Shown: one piece after another, positions 31,467-39,520 of the stretch
How positions within the stretch are numbered: position 1 is the stretch's first letter
Layout of the letters: every line of letters starts with the position of its first letter
DNA from: Algoriphagus faecimaris
GTDB lineage: Bacteria; Bacteroidota; Bacteroidia; Cytophagales; Cyclobacteriaceae
Length of the DNA stretch: 64,000 nucleotides
Assembly: GCF_900101705.1 (NCBI RefSeq)
Contig: NZ_FNAC01000004.1
Span: 62,001 to 126,000, forward strand
Direction: 5' to 3'
Translations under genes and position numbers: made by a program
The notes under the pieces: generated by a model
Database searches by the model: none
Told to the model about the DNA's origin: nothing
Seen by the model: the letters and a program-made list of their open reading frames with translations, nothing else

Positions 31467-33853
31467 TAAAATTTCATACTTACCCCCAAAAGAAAATTGG
31501 TCCCTGCTTGAGGATAGTAGAAGTTTTCGGTCACGAGTTCACGTCCATTTCCGCCCGGCACAAAATAGCTGAATGTATAGCCATTGGGCTCGTAGAGCTC
31601 ATTGAATATGTTGTTAATCAACAGATTGACTTCCAGCCCTTTGAAGTAGCGCGGTTGAGCCGAATAGCTGATTCTCAGGTCGTTGGTGAAGAAAGCGTCA
31701 AGAGAGCGGTTCTCATTCGAAGTATTATCGAGAAACTGTCTCCCTACGTACTTGCTCAGCCAGTTTACGGAAAGGTTTTTGGTCGGGTTAAATTCGATAA
31801 TCGCCGATCCGACCACATTGGGAGAAAACGCAATGTCTGTATCCGTGTAGGTAAAGATCTCTTGCTGAAATTCTTCTACAGAATAATCGTCGATGTATTC
31901 GGTGAATTCAGCGATTTTATTTTGGCTGAAGGCGATATTTCCACCCAAGGTCCAAACGGGAGAAAGCTGATAGGCCCCGTCCAATTCTATTCCTGCACGG
32001 TAGGAAGAGGCTACATTTTCTCGGATATAGGCTCCCACATTGTTGATTTGTCCTGTGAGAATTAATTGATCCTTGTAGTCCATGTAGTAGAAGTTAGCAT
32101 TGTAGGTGAAGTCTCCGCTTCGTGCCCGTACTCCTGCCTCTATGTTATTCAGTCGCTCAGGCCGAGGGACTTCTGTGATGGGATTATCTGTAAAATCAGA
32201 CCGGGTGGGTTCACGGTTGGCCACAGCATAGCTCGCATAATAGGTACGATTCCCTTTTTCGTAAGAAAAACCAAATTTCGGATTGAAGAAGGTATAGTTT
32301 TCCTGTCCGTTGACTACCCGCTGATCATCATTGACTCCTTCAAAAGAATAATTGATCCCTCTCACTTGAAGATCTCCGAAAACATTCAATCCCGGACTGA
32401 TTTCATAAGTGGCCTTGGTGTAGATATTTCGATCGTCTTTGATGGCATTGTTGTCATAGTAGCGATCACGAATATTTGTATTTCCCGCAAATCGAGCCCA
32501 GATGACTTCCCCAAAATGTCCGCCATCGTAGCGATTGGCGCCTCCACCGATGATCCAGTCCAATTTGCCATTGTCAGAGATGTAATTGACAGAGCCAACG
32601 AAACCGTAGAAATCATTATCCAACCACCTTCTTCGGATAATATCCGAGCTAGCTATCACTTCTTCCCCAATGGTCACATCCGGAAGATTGTAGCTGGCAA
32701 AGTCATCGTCTTCCCGAAACTGCTCGTAATATCCGCGACCATAGGTGTAGTGAAGTGCGAGGTTAGTTTTCCAGTTACTGCCAACTTGTCCAGTGTAGAT
32801 CAACTGGTAATGATCCTGCTGATAATTGTCCGTTTCATTATCATAGGTGTAGTAGTTCCAAGTTCGGTCATTTTCCAATTTGTCTTCGGGAAGCCCCCAC
32901 CAGGATTGATAAGTTTGTTCCTTTCCGGAGAATGCGACCAACTTGATGACACTTTTTTCTCCGTAATACCCACCGGAAACAAACCAGCTGCTGAGGTCAG
33001 AAAATGCCCGATCCACGAAACCATCAGAGGTGATTTTCGAAAGCCGCGCATCTACTGCAAAACGATTGTTAAGTAATCCAGTGCCTGCTTTGACTGTATG
33101 TCTCCAGGTATTGAAGGACCCGAAGCCATTGTTGACTTCTGCATAGGCCTCATCTCGACGGGTATCGGTTTGAAAGTTGAGACTGGCACCGAAAGTAGCC
33201 GCTCCATTAGTAGAAGTCCCTACGCCACGCTGGATTTGCACGTTCTCTACGGAGCTTGCAAAATCTGGCATATTAACCCAAAATACACCATGAGACTCTG
33301 CATCATTGAGTGGAATACCATTGATGGTGGCATTGATGCGGGTTTGATCGGAACCTCGAATCCGAAGACCGGTGTATCCCACGCCCGCTCCTGCATCCGA
33401 ATGCGAAACCACCGATGGGGTGAAATTCAGCAAAATTGGAATATCCTGCCCCAAATTTCGCTTCGCTAGCTCAGATTTGTCTATGGTTTTGAAGGTCGTC
33501 GGGGTACTTTCTGAAGCTCGAGTCGCTGACACAATAAATTCCTCTGAGAGAAAGTCTTTACTTTCTAGGCTGAATACGAGTTCGTCAGCATAGGGCAAAG
33601 TGATTTCTTGGGAAACAGACTCATAGCCCAAATAAGATGCTTTAACCGTCAATTTTCCTTCCGGTAATCTAGCGAGGATAAATTTTCCTTCGGTATCTGT
33701 CACGGTTCCTCTTCCTGTGCCTTCGGCCCAAATAGCGGCTCCTATGAGCGGAGAATTGGTCGATTGATCCACCACTTTTCCCTTGAGTTGCTGCTGAGAA
33801 AAAGCAGCGGTAAAAGTCAGGCATAAAGCCAGACTTAGCCATAAATTTTTCAT
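31466..33853 (-). CDS. TonB-dependent outer membrane receptor, probable thiamine-type importer
   Basis: The 795-residue protein has a signal peptide (MKNLWLSLALCLTFTAAFS), a carboxypeptidase-like regulatory domain (about 22-105: LKGKVVDQSTNSPLIGAAIW), a plug (about 115-230: SVVSHSDAGAGVGYTGLRI, INGIPLNDAESHGVFWVN), and a long 22-strand barrel ending LLGVSMKF with the terminal Phe. There is no SusD partner gene. The decisive context is a TPP riboswitch about 150 bases upstream on the same strand, so the receptor is probably controlled by thiamine pyrophosphate and imports thiamine or a precursor. Substrate identity is inferred from regulation alone. Confidence 0.88.
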   Translation of the reverse strand: MKNLWLSLALCLTFTAAFSQQQLKGKVVDQSTNSPLIGAAIWAEGTGRGTVTDTEGKFILARLPEGKLTVKASYLGYESVSQEITLPYADELVFSLESKDFLSEEFIVSATRASESTPTTFKTIDKSELAKRNLGQDIPILLNFTPSVVSHSDAGAGVGYTGLRIRGSDQTRINATINGIPLNDAESHGVFWVNMPDFASSVENVQIQRGVGTSTNGAATFGASLNFQTDTRRDEAYAEVNNGFGSFNTWRHTVKAGTGLLNNRFAVDARLSKITSDGFVDRAFSDLSSWFVSGGYYGEKSVIKLVAFSGKEQTYQSWWGLPEDKLENDRTWNYYTYDNETDNYQQDHYQLIYTGQVGSNWKTNLALHYTYGRGYYEQFREDDDFASYNLPDVTIGEEVIASSDIIRRRWLDNDFYGFVGSVNYISDNGKLDWIIGGGANRYDGGHFGEVIWARFAGNTNIRDRYYDNNAIKDDRNIYTKATYEISPGLNVFGDLQVRGINYSFEGVNDDQRVVNGQENYTFFNPKFGFSYEKGNRTYYASYAVANREPTRSDFTDNPITEVPRPERLNNIEAGVRARSGDFTYNANFYYMDYKDQLILTGQINNVGAYIRENVASSYRAGIELDGAYQLSPVWTLGGNIAFSQNKIAEFTEYIDDYSVEEFQQEIFTYTDTDIAFSPNVVGSAIIEFNPTKNLSVNWLSKYVGRQFLDNTSNENRSLDAFFTNDLRISYSAQPRYFKGLEVNLLINNIFNELYEPNGYTFSYFVPGGNGRELVTENFYYPQAGTNFLLGVSMKF

Positions 33854-34001
33854 GTTGATAAAATCCCTTGCGGGTGATTGAGTGAAACATGGGAGAACTT
33901 AGGGGAAGTCATCCGTGATTGTTTACCCGTTTTGCAAAAGCAAAATCCAAAAACTCAGGCGGTACCATTTCTGATTTTTTGTACGATTACTCTGCTTGCT
34001 C

Positions 34002-34079
34002 ATTTCCCTTCGCCGGCACTACCCGGATCAGGTAATATGGGTATGATCTCAGCCCGTAATTTTAGGGCACCCCTTATGA
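34002..34079 (-). promoter_or_regulatory. TPP (thiamine pyrophosphate) riboswitch
   Basis: On the minus strand the element reads from GGGGTGCCC through GGGCTGAGATCATACCC and TTACCTGATCCGGGT to AGTGCCGGCGAAGGGA, matching the conserved THI-box core, including CTGAGA and the ACCTGATC-GGGT arms. It lies about 150 bases upstream of the receptor gene at 33853 on the same strand. In this class ligand binding lowers expression. I see no strong terminator between the aptamer and the gene, so control of translation or an unlisted hairpin is likely. A 26-codon reading frame (33923-34003) begins inside the 3' edge. Confidence 0.93.
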
Positions 34080-34154
34080 TCTGCGACAAAGGTAGGAGGG
34101 AAAAGTTGGAAAGCAAAAAAAGTCATTTAAGTCTTTTCTAGCTTTTTTTTAGAA

Positions 34155-34412
34155 TCAATCGTAATGAAATCTACACTTTGCAATTAGAATTTCATCATCT
34201 TTTACCTGATAGATTAATCGATGTTCTTGGTCTATTCTTCTTGACCAAAATCCTGAATATTTGAATTTTAATGGTTCTGGTTTTCCAATTCCTTCAAAAG
34301 GATGTCTGGAAATATCTTTTAAGAGCTCGTTGATTCTTTTCAGTTTCTTTTTGTCGGTTTTTTGCCAATAGAGATAGTCCTCCCAAGATTCTTCAACGAA
34401 TACGTATTTCAT
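34155..34412 (-). CDS. yoeB: YoeB-type ribosome-dependent mRNA interferase toxin
   Basis: YoeB cleaves mRNA at the ribosomal A site. The 85-residue sequence aligns with E. coli YoeB so well that the catalytic residues fall at the same numbers: Glu46 (GKPEPLK), Arg65 (QEHRLIY) and His83 with Tyr84 (CRFHYD). It overlaps the antitoxin gene by four bases (ATGA). The toxin looks intact and active. The pair is a type II module of the RelE/ParE superfamily. Confidence 0.95.
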   Translation of the reverse strand: MKYVFVEESWEDYLYWQKTDKKKLKRINELLKDISRHPFEGIGKPEPLKFKYSGFWSRRIDQEHRLIYQVKDDEILIAKCRFHYD

Positions 34413-34663
34413 TCTTCAAGCAGTTGTTTCTCGAATGATTTTCCGGATTTTAACTTTTGAATAGCTGAATCGAGACGCTCTTCATTTGTTTTAGAGGAAA
34501 GTTCATGATGGGTGGCTTTCAGGGAATTGTATTCGGCTAATGACATGATCACAATTCCGCTATCCTTGCCTCTGTTGATAATTAGTGTCTCAAAGTTTTG
34601 GGAAATTTGATCAAAATAACGCTTGATATCTTTTCGAAAATCTGATAATGTAGTAGTGAGCAT
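34409..34663 (-). CDS. yefM: YefM/Phd-type antitoxin
   Basis: The start at MLTTTLSDFRKDIKRYFDQI (34663) is chosen because it matches the Phd/YefM opening and leaves the operator upstream; the frame extends to 34684 through the operator. The N-terminal part (residues 1-50) binds DNA, with LIINRGKDSGIVIMSLAEYNSL, and the flexible acidic-basic C-terminus (KLKSGKSFEKQLLEE) wraps the toxin. It binds its own promoter with YoeB. Length is 84 residues. Confidence 0.93.
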   Translation of the reverse strand: MLTTTLSDFRKDIKRYFDQISQNFETLIINRGKDSGIVIMSLAEYNSLKATHHELSSKTNEERLDSAIQKLKSGKSFEKQLLEE

Positions 34664-34675
34664 AGAGATAAATTT

Positions 34676-34693
34676 TGTACACAAATATGTACA
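34676..34693. promoter_or_regulatory. YefM-YoeB operator: two TGTACA palindromes 12 bases apart
   Basis: TGTACA occurs at 34676-34681 and 34688-34693, with centres 12 bases apart, ending 12 bases before the antitoxin start codon. The E. coli yefM-yoeB operator has the same TGTACA core in paired palindromes at 12-base spacing, from what I recall, so autoregulation is very likely. Confidence 0.8.
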
Positions 34694-34734
34694 TAAAAAA
34701 TTAAAGAAATGTTATCAAAAAATTTTTAGATCTG

Positions 34735-34760
34735 AAAAAAGAGGCTTTCGCCCCTTTTTT
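34735..34760 (-). terminator. Candidate second terminator hairpin after the ATPase gene
   Basis: AAAAAAGAGG (34735-34744) and CCCCTTTTTT (34751-34760) pair with one mismatch; on the minus strand the stem ends in TTTTTT. It lies behind the hairpin at 34763-34788. Confidence 0.5.
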
Positions 34761-34762
34761 CA

Positions 34763-34788
34763 CAAAAATGTGAGTTAGACACTCACAT
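34763..34788 (-). terminator. Intrinsic terminator of the ATPase-VWA operon
   Basis: ATGTGAGT (34768-34775) pairs perfectly with ACTCACAT (34781-34788); on the minus strand the stem is followed by TTTTT. It is 24 bases after the ATPase stop at 34812. Confidence 0.7.
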
Positions 34789-34811
34789 TGGTAACATGGG
34801 ATTTAGGATTT

Positions 34812-36335
34812 TTACAAATCATCCTCTTCAAAATCGTCTTCTTCACCAGGACCCATATTGAACATGGAGCTGAAGAGATCCTTAAACTGCAATCCGGTGT
34901 CTAGTAAATTTTTACTAAGTTGGGAATATTCGGCTAATCCATGCAGGGCAAATTCCATAAAGAATTCTTTTTCCTTTTCAGGGAGATTTTTCACCGTAGC
35001 AGTGACAACCTCCTCCAGTCCAGGGACTTCATGAAGAGCCTGCTTGTATGCTTTGTCAGATTGTGAAGCCAAAATATCCAGCTCATTTCCTTCTCCAAAC
35101 CAAGCCAAAGGAATCACATAGGGATTGCCTTCTTTGGCTTTCTTCTTTGACTCGGGTGAGGGGAAATAGTTGACAAACTGTGAGCGAATGGCTTTTCCGA
35201 TCAAGTTATAAGCTACAAGACCAGCGCCCTCTTGTTCACCTTCATAGACCAATTCGACCTTTCCGGTAATGGCTGGAATCACCCCGATCAGATCCGCTAT
35301 TCTAACGGTGGTATTTTCTTCACCATTTAGATAAAGTCTTCTTTCCGCTGCCGAAATCAGATTTTCGAAAGCCGAAATGGTCAAACGGGCAGAAACTCCC
35401 GACTTTTCATCCACGTATTCAGAATCTCTCGCCTCGATAGCAATCTGCTCGATCAGATCCTTCATCAGTTCGGGGACATGAATATTTTCCACAGGCTTAC
35501 CGACTAAGTTGGCCTCTTGAGCTGTGATTTTTTTACCGATCTCGATGGATTTCGGATAGTGGGTGATGATCTGACTTTCAATCCTATCCTTGAGGGGAGT
35601 CACGATACTGCCGCGGTTGGTATAGTCTTCCGGGTTGGCAGTGAAGACAAACTGAATATCAAGCGGAAGCCTCAATTTGAATCCTCGTATCTGAATATCG
35701 CCTTCCTGCAAAATATTAAACAAGGCCACCTGAATACGGGCCTGCAAATCAGGCAACTCATTGATGACAAATATCGAGCGATGAGATCTTGGGACCAATC
35801 CATAGTGAATCACCCGCTCGTCATTGTAGCTGAGCTTCATTGTAGCAGCTTTGATTGGATCCACATCACCGATCAAGTCGGCTACGGAAACATCGGGTGT
35901 AGCGAGTTTTTCAGTATACCTATCATTCCTATGCCACCAAATAATGGGAGAATCATCTCCCCGCTCTTCGATGAGATTTCGAGCATAGGAAGTCAGCGGC
36001 TGCAGCGGATCATCATTGAGTTCGGCTCCATAAACCACGGGCACGTATTCATCCAATAGCTGCGTCATCATCCGTGCGATTCGGGTTTTGGCCTGACCGC
36101 GCAGACCGAGCAGATTGATATTGTGTCGAGAGAGAATCGCCCGCTCGATATCGGGAATCACCGTATCCTCGTAGCCCCAGATGCCCTCGAATACATTTTC
36201 TTTCTGCTTGATTTTAGCAATTAGATTATCCCGGAGTTCTTCCTTAATAGATTTGGGTTCGTAGCCAGCGGCTTTGAGCTGTCCGAGAGTCCGGATTTGT
36301 TTGAGTTCTTTTCCGGTAAGTTTTTGGTAGTCCAT
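34812..36335 (-). CDS. MoxR/magnesium-chelatase-like AAA+ ATPase
   Basis: The 507-residue protein has a P-loop region GLRGQAKTRIARM (about 78-90), a Walker B-like segment SIFVINELPDLQARIQ, and a sensor region VFTANPEDYTNRGSIVTPLKDRIES. This is the ChlI-like AAA+ type, where Asn-Glu replaces Asp-Glu in the Walker B motif and Ala replaces Gly in the P-loop. Such ATPases remodel or insert cofactors in partner proteins together with a VWA protein, here the next gene upstream (nine bases away). It has an acidic C-terminus (GPGEEDDFEEDDL). The client is unknown. Confidence 0.88.
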   Translation of the reverse strand: MDYQKLTGKELKQIRTLGQLKAAGYEPKSIKEELRDNLIAKIKQKENVFEGIWGYEDTVIPDIERAILSRHNINLLGLRGQAKTRIARMMTQLLDEYVPVVYGAELNDDPLQPLTSYARNLIEERGDDSPIIWWHRNDRYTEKLATPDVSVADLIGDVDPIKAATMKLSYNDERVIHYGLVPRSHRSIFVINELPDLQARIQVALFNILQEGDIQIRGFKLRLPLDIQFVFTANPEDYTNRGSIVTPLKDRIESQIITHYPKSIEIGKKITAQEANLVGKPVENIHVPELMKDLIEQIAIEARDSEYVDEKSGVSARLTISAFENLISAAERRLYLNGEENTTVRIADLIGVIPAITGKVELVYEGEQEGAGLVAYNLIGKAIRSQFVNYFPSPESKKKAKEGNPYVIPLAWFGEGNELDILASQSDKAYKQALHEVPGLEEVVTATVKNLPEKEKEFFMEFALHGLAEYSQLSKNLLDTGLQFKDLFSSMFNMGPGEEDDFEEDDL

Positions 36336-36343
36336 GCGTTTGT

Positions 36344-37444
36344 TTAAAAGCGTTTGGTTCGGTTTCTTCTATAGTCTTCAAAAATCAAATCGCCGAGTCC
36401 TTTGAGCGAACTGTAATAGGCGTTTCCATTATTGACTTGGGTAAATTCTTTGACAAATTCCTTCAAATAGGGGTCTGAAGCAATCATAAAAGTGGTCACG
36501 GGAATTTTAAGCTTGCGGCATTGGGCTGCGAGCTTGAGTGTTTCGCTCAGGATTTTGCTGTCTATGCCAAAAGCATTTTTGTAATATTTGATTCCCACTT
36601 TTAGGCAAGTAGGCTTTCCGTCCGTGATCATAAAGATCTGTTTGTTGGGATTTTTTCTCCTGCGGAGTAGATCCATCGCTAGCTCCAATCCAGCCACGGT
36701 ATTGGTGTGATAGGGTCCGACCTGAAGGTAAGGCAAATCCTTAATTTCAATCTGCCAAGCATCATTCCCAAAGACAATCACATCCAAGGTATCTTTTGGA
36801 TAGCGAGTTTTGATCAATTCGGCCAGAGCCATGGCAACTTTCTTGGCAGGGGTAATTCGGTCTTCCCCATATAAAATCATGGAGTGTGAAATATCAATCA
36901 TCAGCACCGTGGAGGTCTGTGAGCGATATTCATTTTCTACGATTTCAAGATCATTTTCTGTCAAGAGGTAATCTCCCGAAAACCCATGATTGGCCTGTGC
37001 ATTTCGAAGGGAATCTGTTAGTGCGATTTGATCCAGATTGTCTCCAAATTCATAAGCCCTGCGGTCACTTCCTCGCTCTTCTCCTTGTCCGGAGTGGGTG
37101 GTCTTGTGCTGACCGGATTTTCCGCGTTTGAGTTTGCCGAAGATTTCTTCCAAGGCTGACTTTCGAATCGTTTGCTCTGCTTTTCCCGTGATTTTGAATT
37201 CGCCTTTTTGATTTTCCTCGGTGAGATAGCCCTTCGATTTGAGATCTTCGATAAAGTCCCCGATGCCGTAATTGGGATTTGTGAGATTGTAGCGCTTGTC
37301 CAGGTTGGTCAGCCAACTAAGCGCTTCTGCCGCATCTCCACCAGTCATAGTGACGAGTTGGAGGAAGATGTTGAGTAGATTCTCAAAGGTGTTTTTCTCA
37401 GGGTCTTGGGGCGGTATGTATTGTGTAAAGCGGAAGCCTTTCAT
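36344..37444 (-). CDS. VWA-domain protein, partner of the MoxR-like ATPase
   Basis: I start it at MKGFRFTQYIPPQDPEKNTF (37444); the frame runs 11 codons further upstream but without a good start. The N-terminal half (1-165) is helical and includes a lysine-rich linker (GKLKRGKSGQHKTTHS). The C-terminal von Willebrand A domain has a MIDAS metal site in VLMIDISHSMILYG (DxSxS), and the later residues TNTVAGLELAMDLL and FMITDGKPT. No signal peptide is present, so it acts in the cytoplasm with the AAA+ ATPase downstream, nine bases away. Function beyond a chaperone-like machine is unknown. Confidence 0.88.
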   Translation of the reverse strand: MKGFRFTQYIPPQDPEKNTFENLLNIFLQLVTMTGGDAAEALSWLTNLDKRYNLTNPNYGIGDFIEDLKSKGYLTEENQKGEFKITGKAEQTIRKSALEEIFGKLKRGKSGQHKTTHSGQGEERGSDRRAYEFGDNLDQIALTDSLRNAQANHGFSGDYLLTENDLEIVENEYRSQTSTVLMIDISHSMILYGEDRITPAKKVAMALAELIKTRYPKDTLDVIVFGNDAWQIEIKDLPYLQVGPYHTNTVAGLELAMDLLRRRKNPNKQIFMITDGKPTCLKVGIKYYKNAFGIDSKILSETLKLAAQCRKLKIPVTTFMIASDPYLKEFVKEFTQVNNGNAYYSSLKGLGDLIFEDYRRNRTKRF

Positions 37445-37587
37445 GGGTAGATGCAAGATAAAAGATTCAATAAGCAAGACAATTAAATTCCAAGAAGGTT
37501 GAATGTCAGCCTATTCTCGTAATAATTGATTTCATAACAAAGTGAAGGGGATAGGAGTTTTGATTAGTGAACAAAAACACGAAAAAG

Positions 37588-37818
37588 ATGAAAAAGTATG
37601 AATTTGCTGTAGGGTTTGTGACGGGGGCTTTGATCATCTTCGTCACCCTGATTCAGTTGAATGTTGCCTTACCTTTGATTTGGTTACTTTTTCTAGCCGG
37701 ACCATTTTTGGTCATGTGGATGGTGTGGTCGGTTTTGATTGCACCGGTTCAGATCGATGAGACTTTTGAAGAGCAATGGTATCAGGATAGACCTTATTTG
37801 AGGAGAGAGGAAGATTGA
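37588..37818 (+). CDS. Small two-helix membrane protein, 76 residues
   Basis: The start at MKKYEFAVGFVTGALIIF (37588) follows the frame's weaker GTG at 37567. Two hydrophobic helices (residues 5-25 and 29-51) are followed by an acidic soluble tail (IDETFEEQWYQDRPYLRREED). I do not recognise a family. It is divergent from the VWA gene and its stop lies directly next to the PIN gene stop, so the two genes end at the same point on opposite strands. Confidence 0.65.
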   Translation: MKKYEFAVGFVTGALIIFVTLIQLNVALPLIWLLFLAGPFLVMWMVWSVLIAPVQIDETFEEQWYQDRPYLRREED

Positions 37819-38229
37819 TTAGGGTCCAAAAAATTCCTTCGGGGTATATACAGGAATTTGGATATCACCTTTAAAGTCTTTTTTATTTCTTGTTATGAAG
37901 AAATCCATATTATGGGCAAGTGCTGTGTAATATTGCAAACCATCTTCCTTGTCTTTAAAATTGGAATTTAAAGATTTTCGAACTACATCCTCCCCTCCTG
38001 AGATTACTTTACAGACTGAAAAAAACTTATCTAAAACTTCTCTTGATTGTGGAATCTTATAAACTTCAAAAGCAAGGTAGAATAGATTTCCTAAACTGAT
38101 TTCAGCAATAAATAGAAGAGCTAATTCATTCTGTACAAGCAAAAGAAAAGATTTAGCATCCTCATAAAAGGGTTCTCTTTTTGCTAAAAGATCAATGACG
38201 ACATTAGTATCTAAGTATATCTTAACCAT
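37819..38229 (-). CDS. PIN-domain toxin (VapC-like ribonuclease)
   Basis: The 136-residue protein begins MVKIYLDTNVVIDLLAKREP, where Asp7 is the first PIN metal ligand, and continues with the conserved EISLGNLFYLAFE segment, EDGLQYYTALAHNMDFFITRNKKDF with the later acidic and threonine-asparagine-type positions. PIN toxins cut RNA and are held inactive by a linked antitoxin. Its start overlaps the antitoxin gene by eight bases. RNA target unknown. Confidence 0.85.
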   Translation of the reverse strand: MVKIYLDTNVVIDLLAKREPFYEDAKSFLLLVQNELALLFIAEISLGNLFYLAFEVYKIPQSREVLDKFFSVCKVISGGEDVVRKSLNSNFKDKEDGLQYYTALAHNMDFFITRNKKDFKGDIQIPVYTPKEFFGP

Positions 38230-38479
38230 ACTTTTCTAACAAATAACGTCTTCGAAGCTCTTTGTCAGACTCTTTTAGACTTGGTATGGGTTTCGTAGAC
38301 TCTAATTTTTTTAAAAGTGAAATAGCTGTTTTTTGAGCCTCCGTTTGTTCAATTTCTGGATCTTCTTTGGAAAAAACCTCCTCAAACATTTTTGAAAGCG
38401 AAACCCCTCTATTTGCTGCAATGGTCTTTGCACGCTCTACTATTTCTTTTTCGACGGTGAGTGTCAGCTTGGTTTTCAT
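38222..38479 (-). CDS. Antitoxin of the PIN pair (DUF6364/ribbon-helix-helix-like)
   Basis: The 85-residue protein opens MKTKLTLTVEKEIVERAKTI, a short strand and helix typical of ribbon-helix-helix DNA-binding antitoxins, then ANRGVSLSKMFEEVF as the second helix. The C-terminal part (SLLKKLESTKPIPSLKES) would bind the toxin. It precedes the PIN gene with an eight-base overlap. An ACACGTGT palindrome lies five bases upstream of its ATG. Confidence 0.82.
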   Translation of the reverse strand: MKTKLTLTVEKEIVERAKTIAANRGVSLSKMFEEVFSKEDPEIEQTEAQKTAISLLKKLESTKPIPSLKESDKELRRRYLLEKYG

Positions 38480-38483
38480 TTTT

Positions 38484-38509
38484 ACACGTGTTTAAAATAA
38501 ATATACGTG
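38484..38509. promoter_or_regulatory. Candidate operator of the PIN toxin-antitoxin pair
   Basis: The palindrome ACACGTGT (38484-38491) lies just before the antitoxin ATG, and a second ACGTG core occurs at 38505-38509, 19 bases away. Ribbon-helix-helix antitoxins often bind such spaced cores. No promoter box of the Bacteroidota type is clear here. Confidence 0.4.
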
Positions 38510-38568
38510 CTTTTTTAGAAAAAAGATTGATTTAATCTTAAAAAGAAAGAATCCCATTAATTTCAAAG

Positions 38569-39516
38569 ATGATGCTCAGTCCTTCAGAAAAAAACGCCCA
38601 ACTCATAAAATCCACCGCAGCACAGCTAGGCTTTGACTTTTGCGGGATTGCTAAAGCGGAATTTTTAGAAGAGGAAGCCCCGCGCTTGGAAGAGTGGCTG
38701 AATCGAAACTACCAGGGCAAGATGGCTTATCTGGCCAATCATTTTGACAAGCGATTGGATCCGACCAAATTGGTTACGGGAGCCCAAACAGTGGTTTCGC
38801 TCATTTATAATTATTATCCTCATAAAAAGCTTCCTGAAAATCCTGAGGATATCAAACTCGCCAAATATGCCTATGGAGAGGATTATCACTTTGTCATCAA
38901 AGAAAAGCTTAAAACTTTTTTAGAAATACTCAGGGAAAAAATCGGGGAAATTGAGGGACGAGCTTTTGTAGATTCTGCTCCCGTCATGGAGCGACAGTGG
39001 GCTCAAAAAGCCGGATTAGGCTGGATCGGAAAAAATAGTCTGTTATTGAATAGGGAAATGGGCAGCTTTTTCTTTTTAGCGGAATTGATCATCGACCTGA
39101 AAGTAGAGCCTGACTCTCCCCTAGCAAAAGACTATTGCGGCACTTGCACGGCTTGTATCGATGCCTGCCCTACGGATGCCATCGTCCAACCGGGAGTAGT
39201 GGATGGAAGTCGCTGTATTTCATATTTGACAATCGAGCTGAAAGATGCTATTCCAGATGAATTTCAAGGGAAAATGGAAAATTGGGCTTTTGGCTGTGAT
39301 ATTTGTCAGGATGTATGTCCATGGAACCGATTTTCCCGGCCGCATCAGGAGCCTGCTTTTGCTCCGCCGCCGGACCTGCAGGGTTTTTCCAAAAAGGACT
39401 GGGTTGAAATGACGGAGGAGACCTTCCGAAAAGTCTTTAAAAAATCAGCGGTAAAGCGCACCAAATTTGCTGGACTGAAAAGAAATCTCCAATTTATTGC
39501 ATCAAACAAGTCCTGA
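38569..39516 (+). CDS. queG: Epoxyqueuosine reductase QueG
   Basis: QueG uses cobalamin and two 4Fe-4S clusters to reduce epoxyqueuosine to queuosine in tRNA. Cluster motifs are visible: [16 protein letters not shown] and [13 protein letters not shown]. The N-terminal domain holds the cobalamin and substrate site, with [15 protein letters not shown] and [19 protein letters not shown]. Length (315) is typical. ATG at 38569 and 38572 are both possible starts. corA follows after four bases, likely on the same transcript. Confidence 0.95.
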   Translation: MMLSPSEKNAQLIKSTAAQLGFDFCGIAKAEFLEEEAPRLEEWLNRNYQGKMAYLANHFDKRLDPTKLVTGAQTVVSLIYNYYPHKKLPENPEDIKLAKYAYGEDYHFVIKEKLKTFLEILREKIGEIEGRAFVDSAPVMERQWAQKAGLGWIGKNSLLLNREMGSFFFLAELIIDLKVEPDSPLAKDYCGTCTACIDACPTDAIVQPGVVDGSRCISYLTIELKDAIPDEFQGKMENWAFGCDICQDVCPWNRFSRPHQEPAFAPPPDLQGFSKKDWVEMTEETFRKVFKKSAVKRTKFAGLKRNLQFIASNKS

Positions 39517-39520
39517 GCTT

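Noticed and set aside
32066..33076. Long open frame of 336 codons on the plus strand opposite the TonB receptor
   Set aside because: It lies wholly antisense to a well-supported receptor gene; its amino acids (runs of Ile, Val and Ser) reflect the complementary codon pattern and match no family.
33669..33890. 73-codon open frame across the start of the TonB receptor
   Set aside because: It is in another frame over the signal peptide and N-terminal domain of the receptor, and its start lies in the leader.
35517..36059. 180-codon open frame antisense to the MoxR-like ATPase
   Set aside because: Mirror of a strong coding frame; no start context or recognisable domain.
37065..37316. Open frames inside the VWA gene in other frames
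   Set aside because: They arise from the lysine- and arginine-rich linker of the VWA protein read in other frames.
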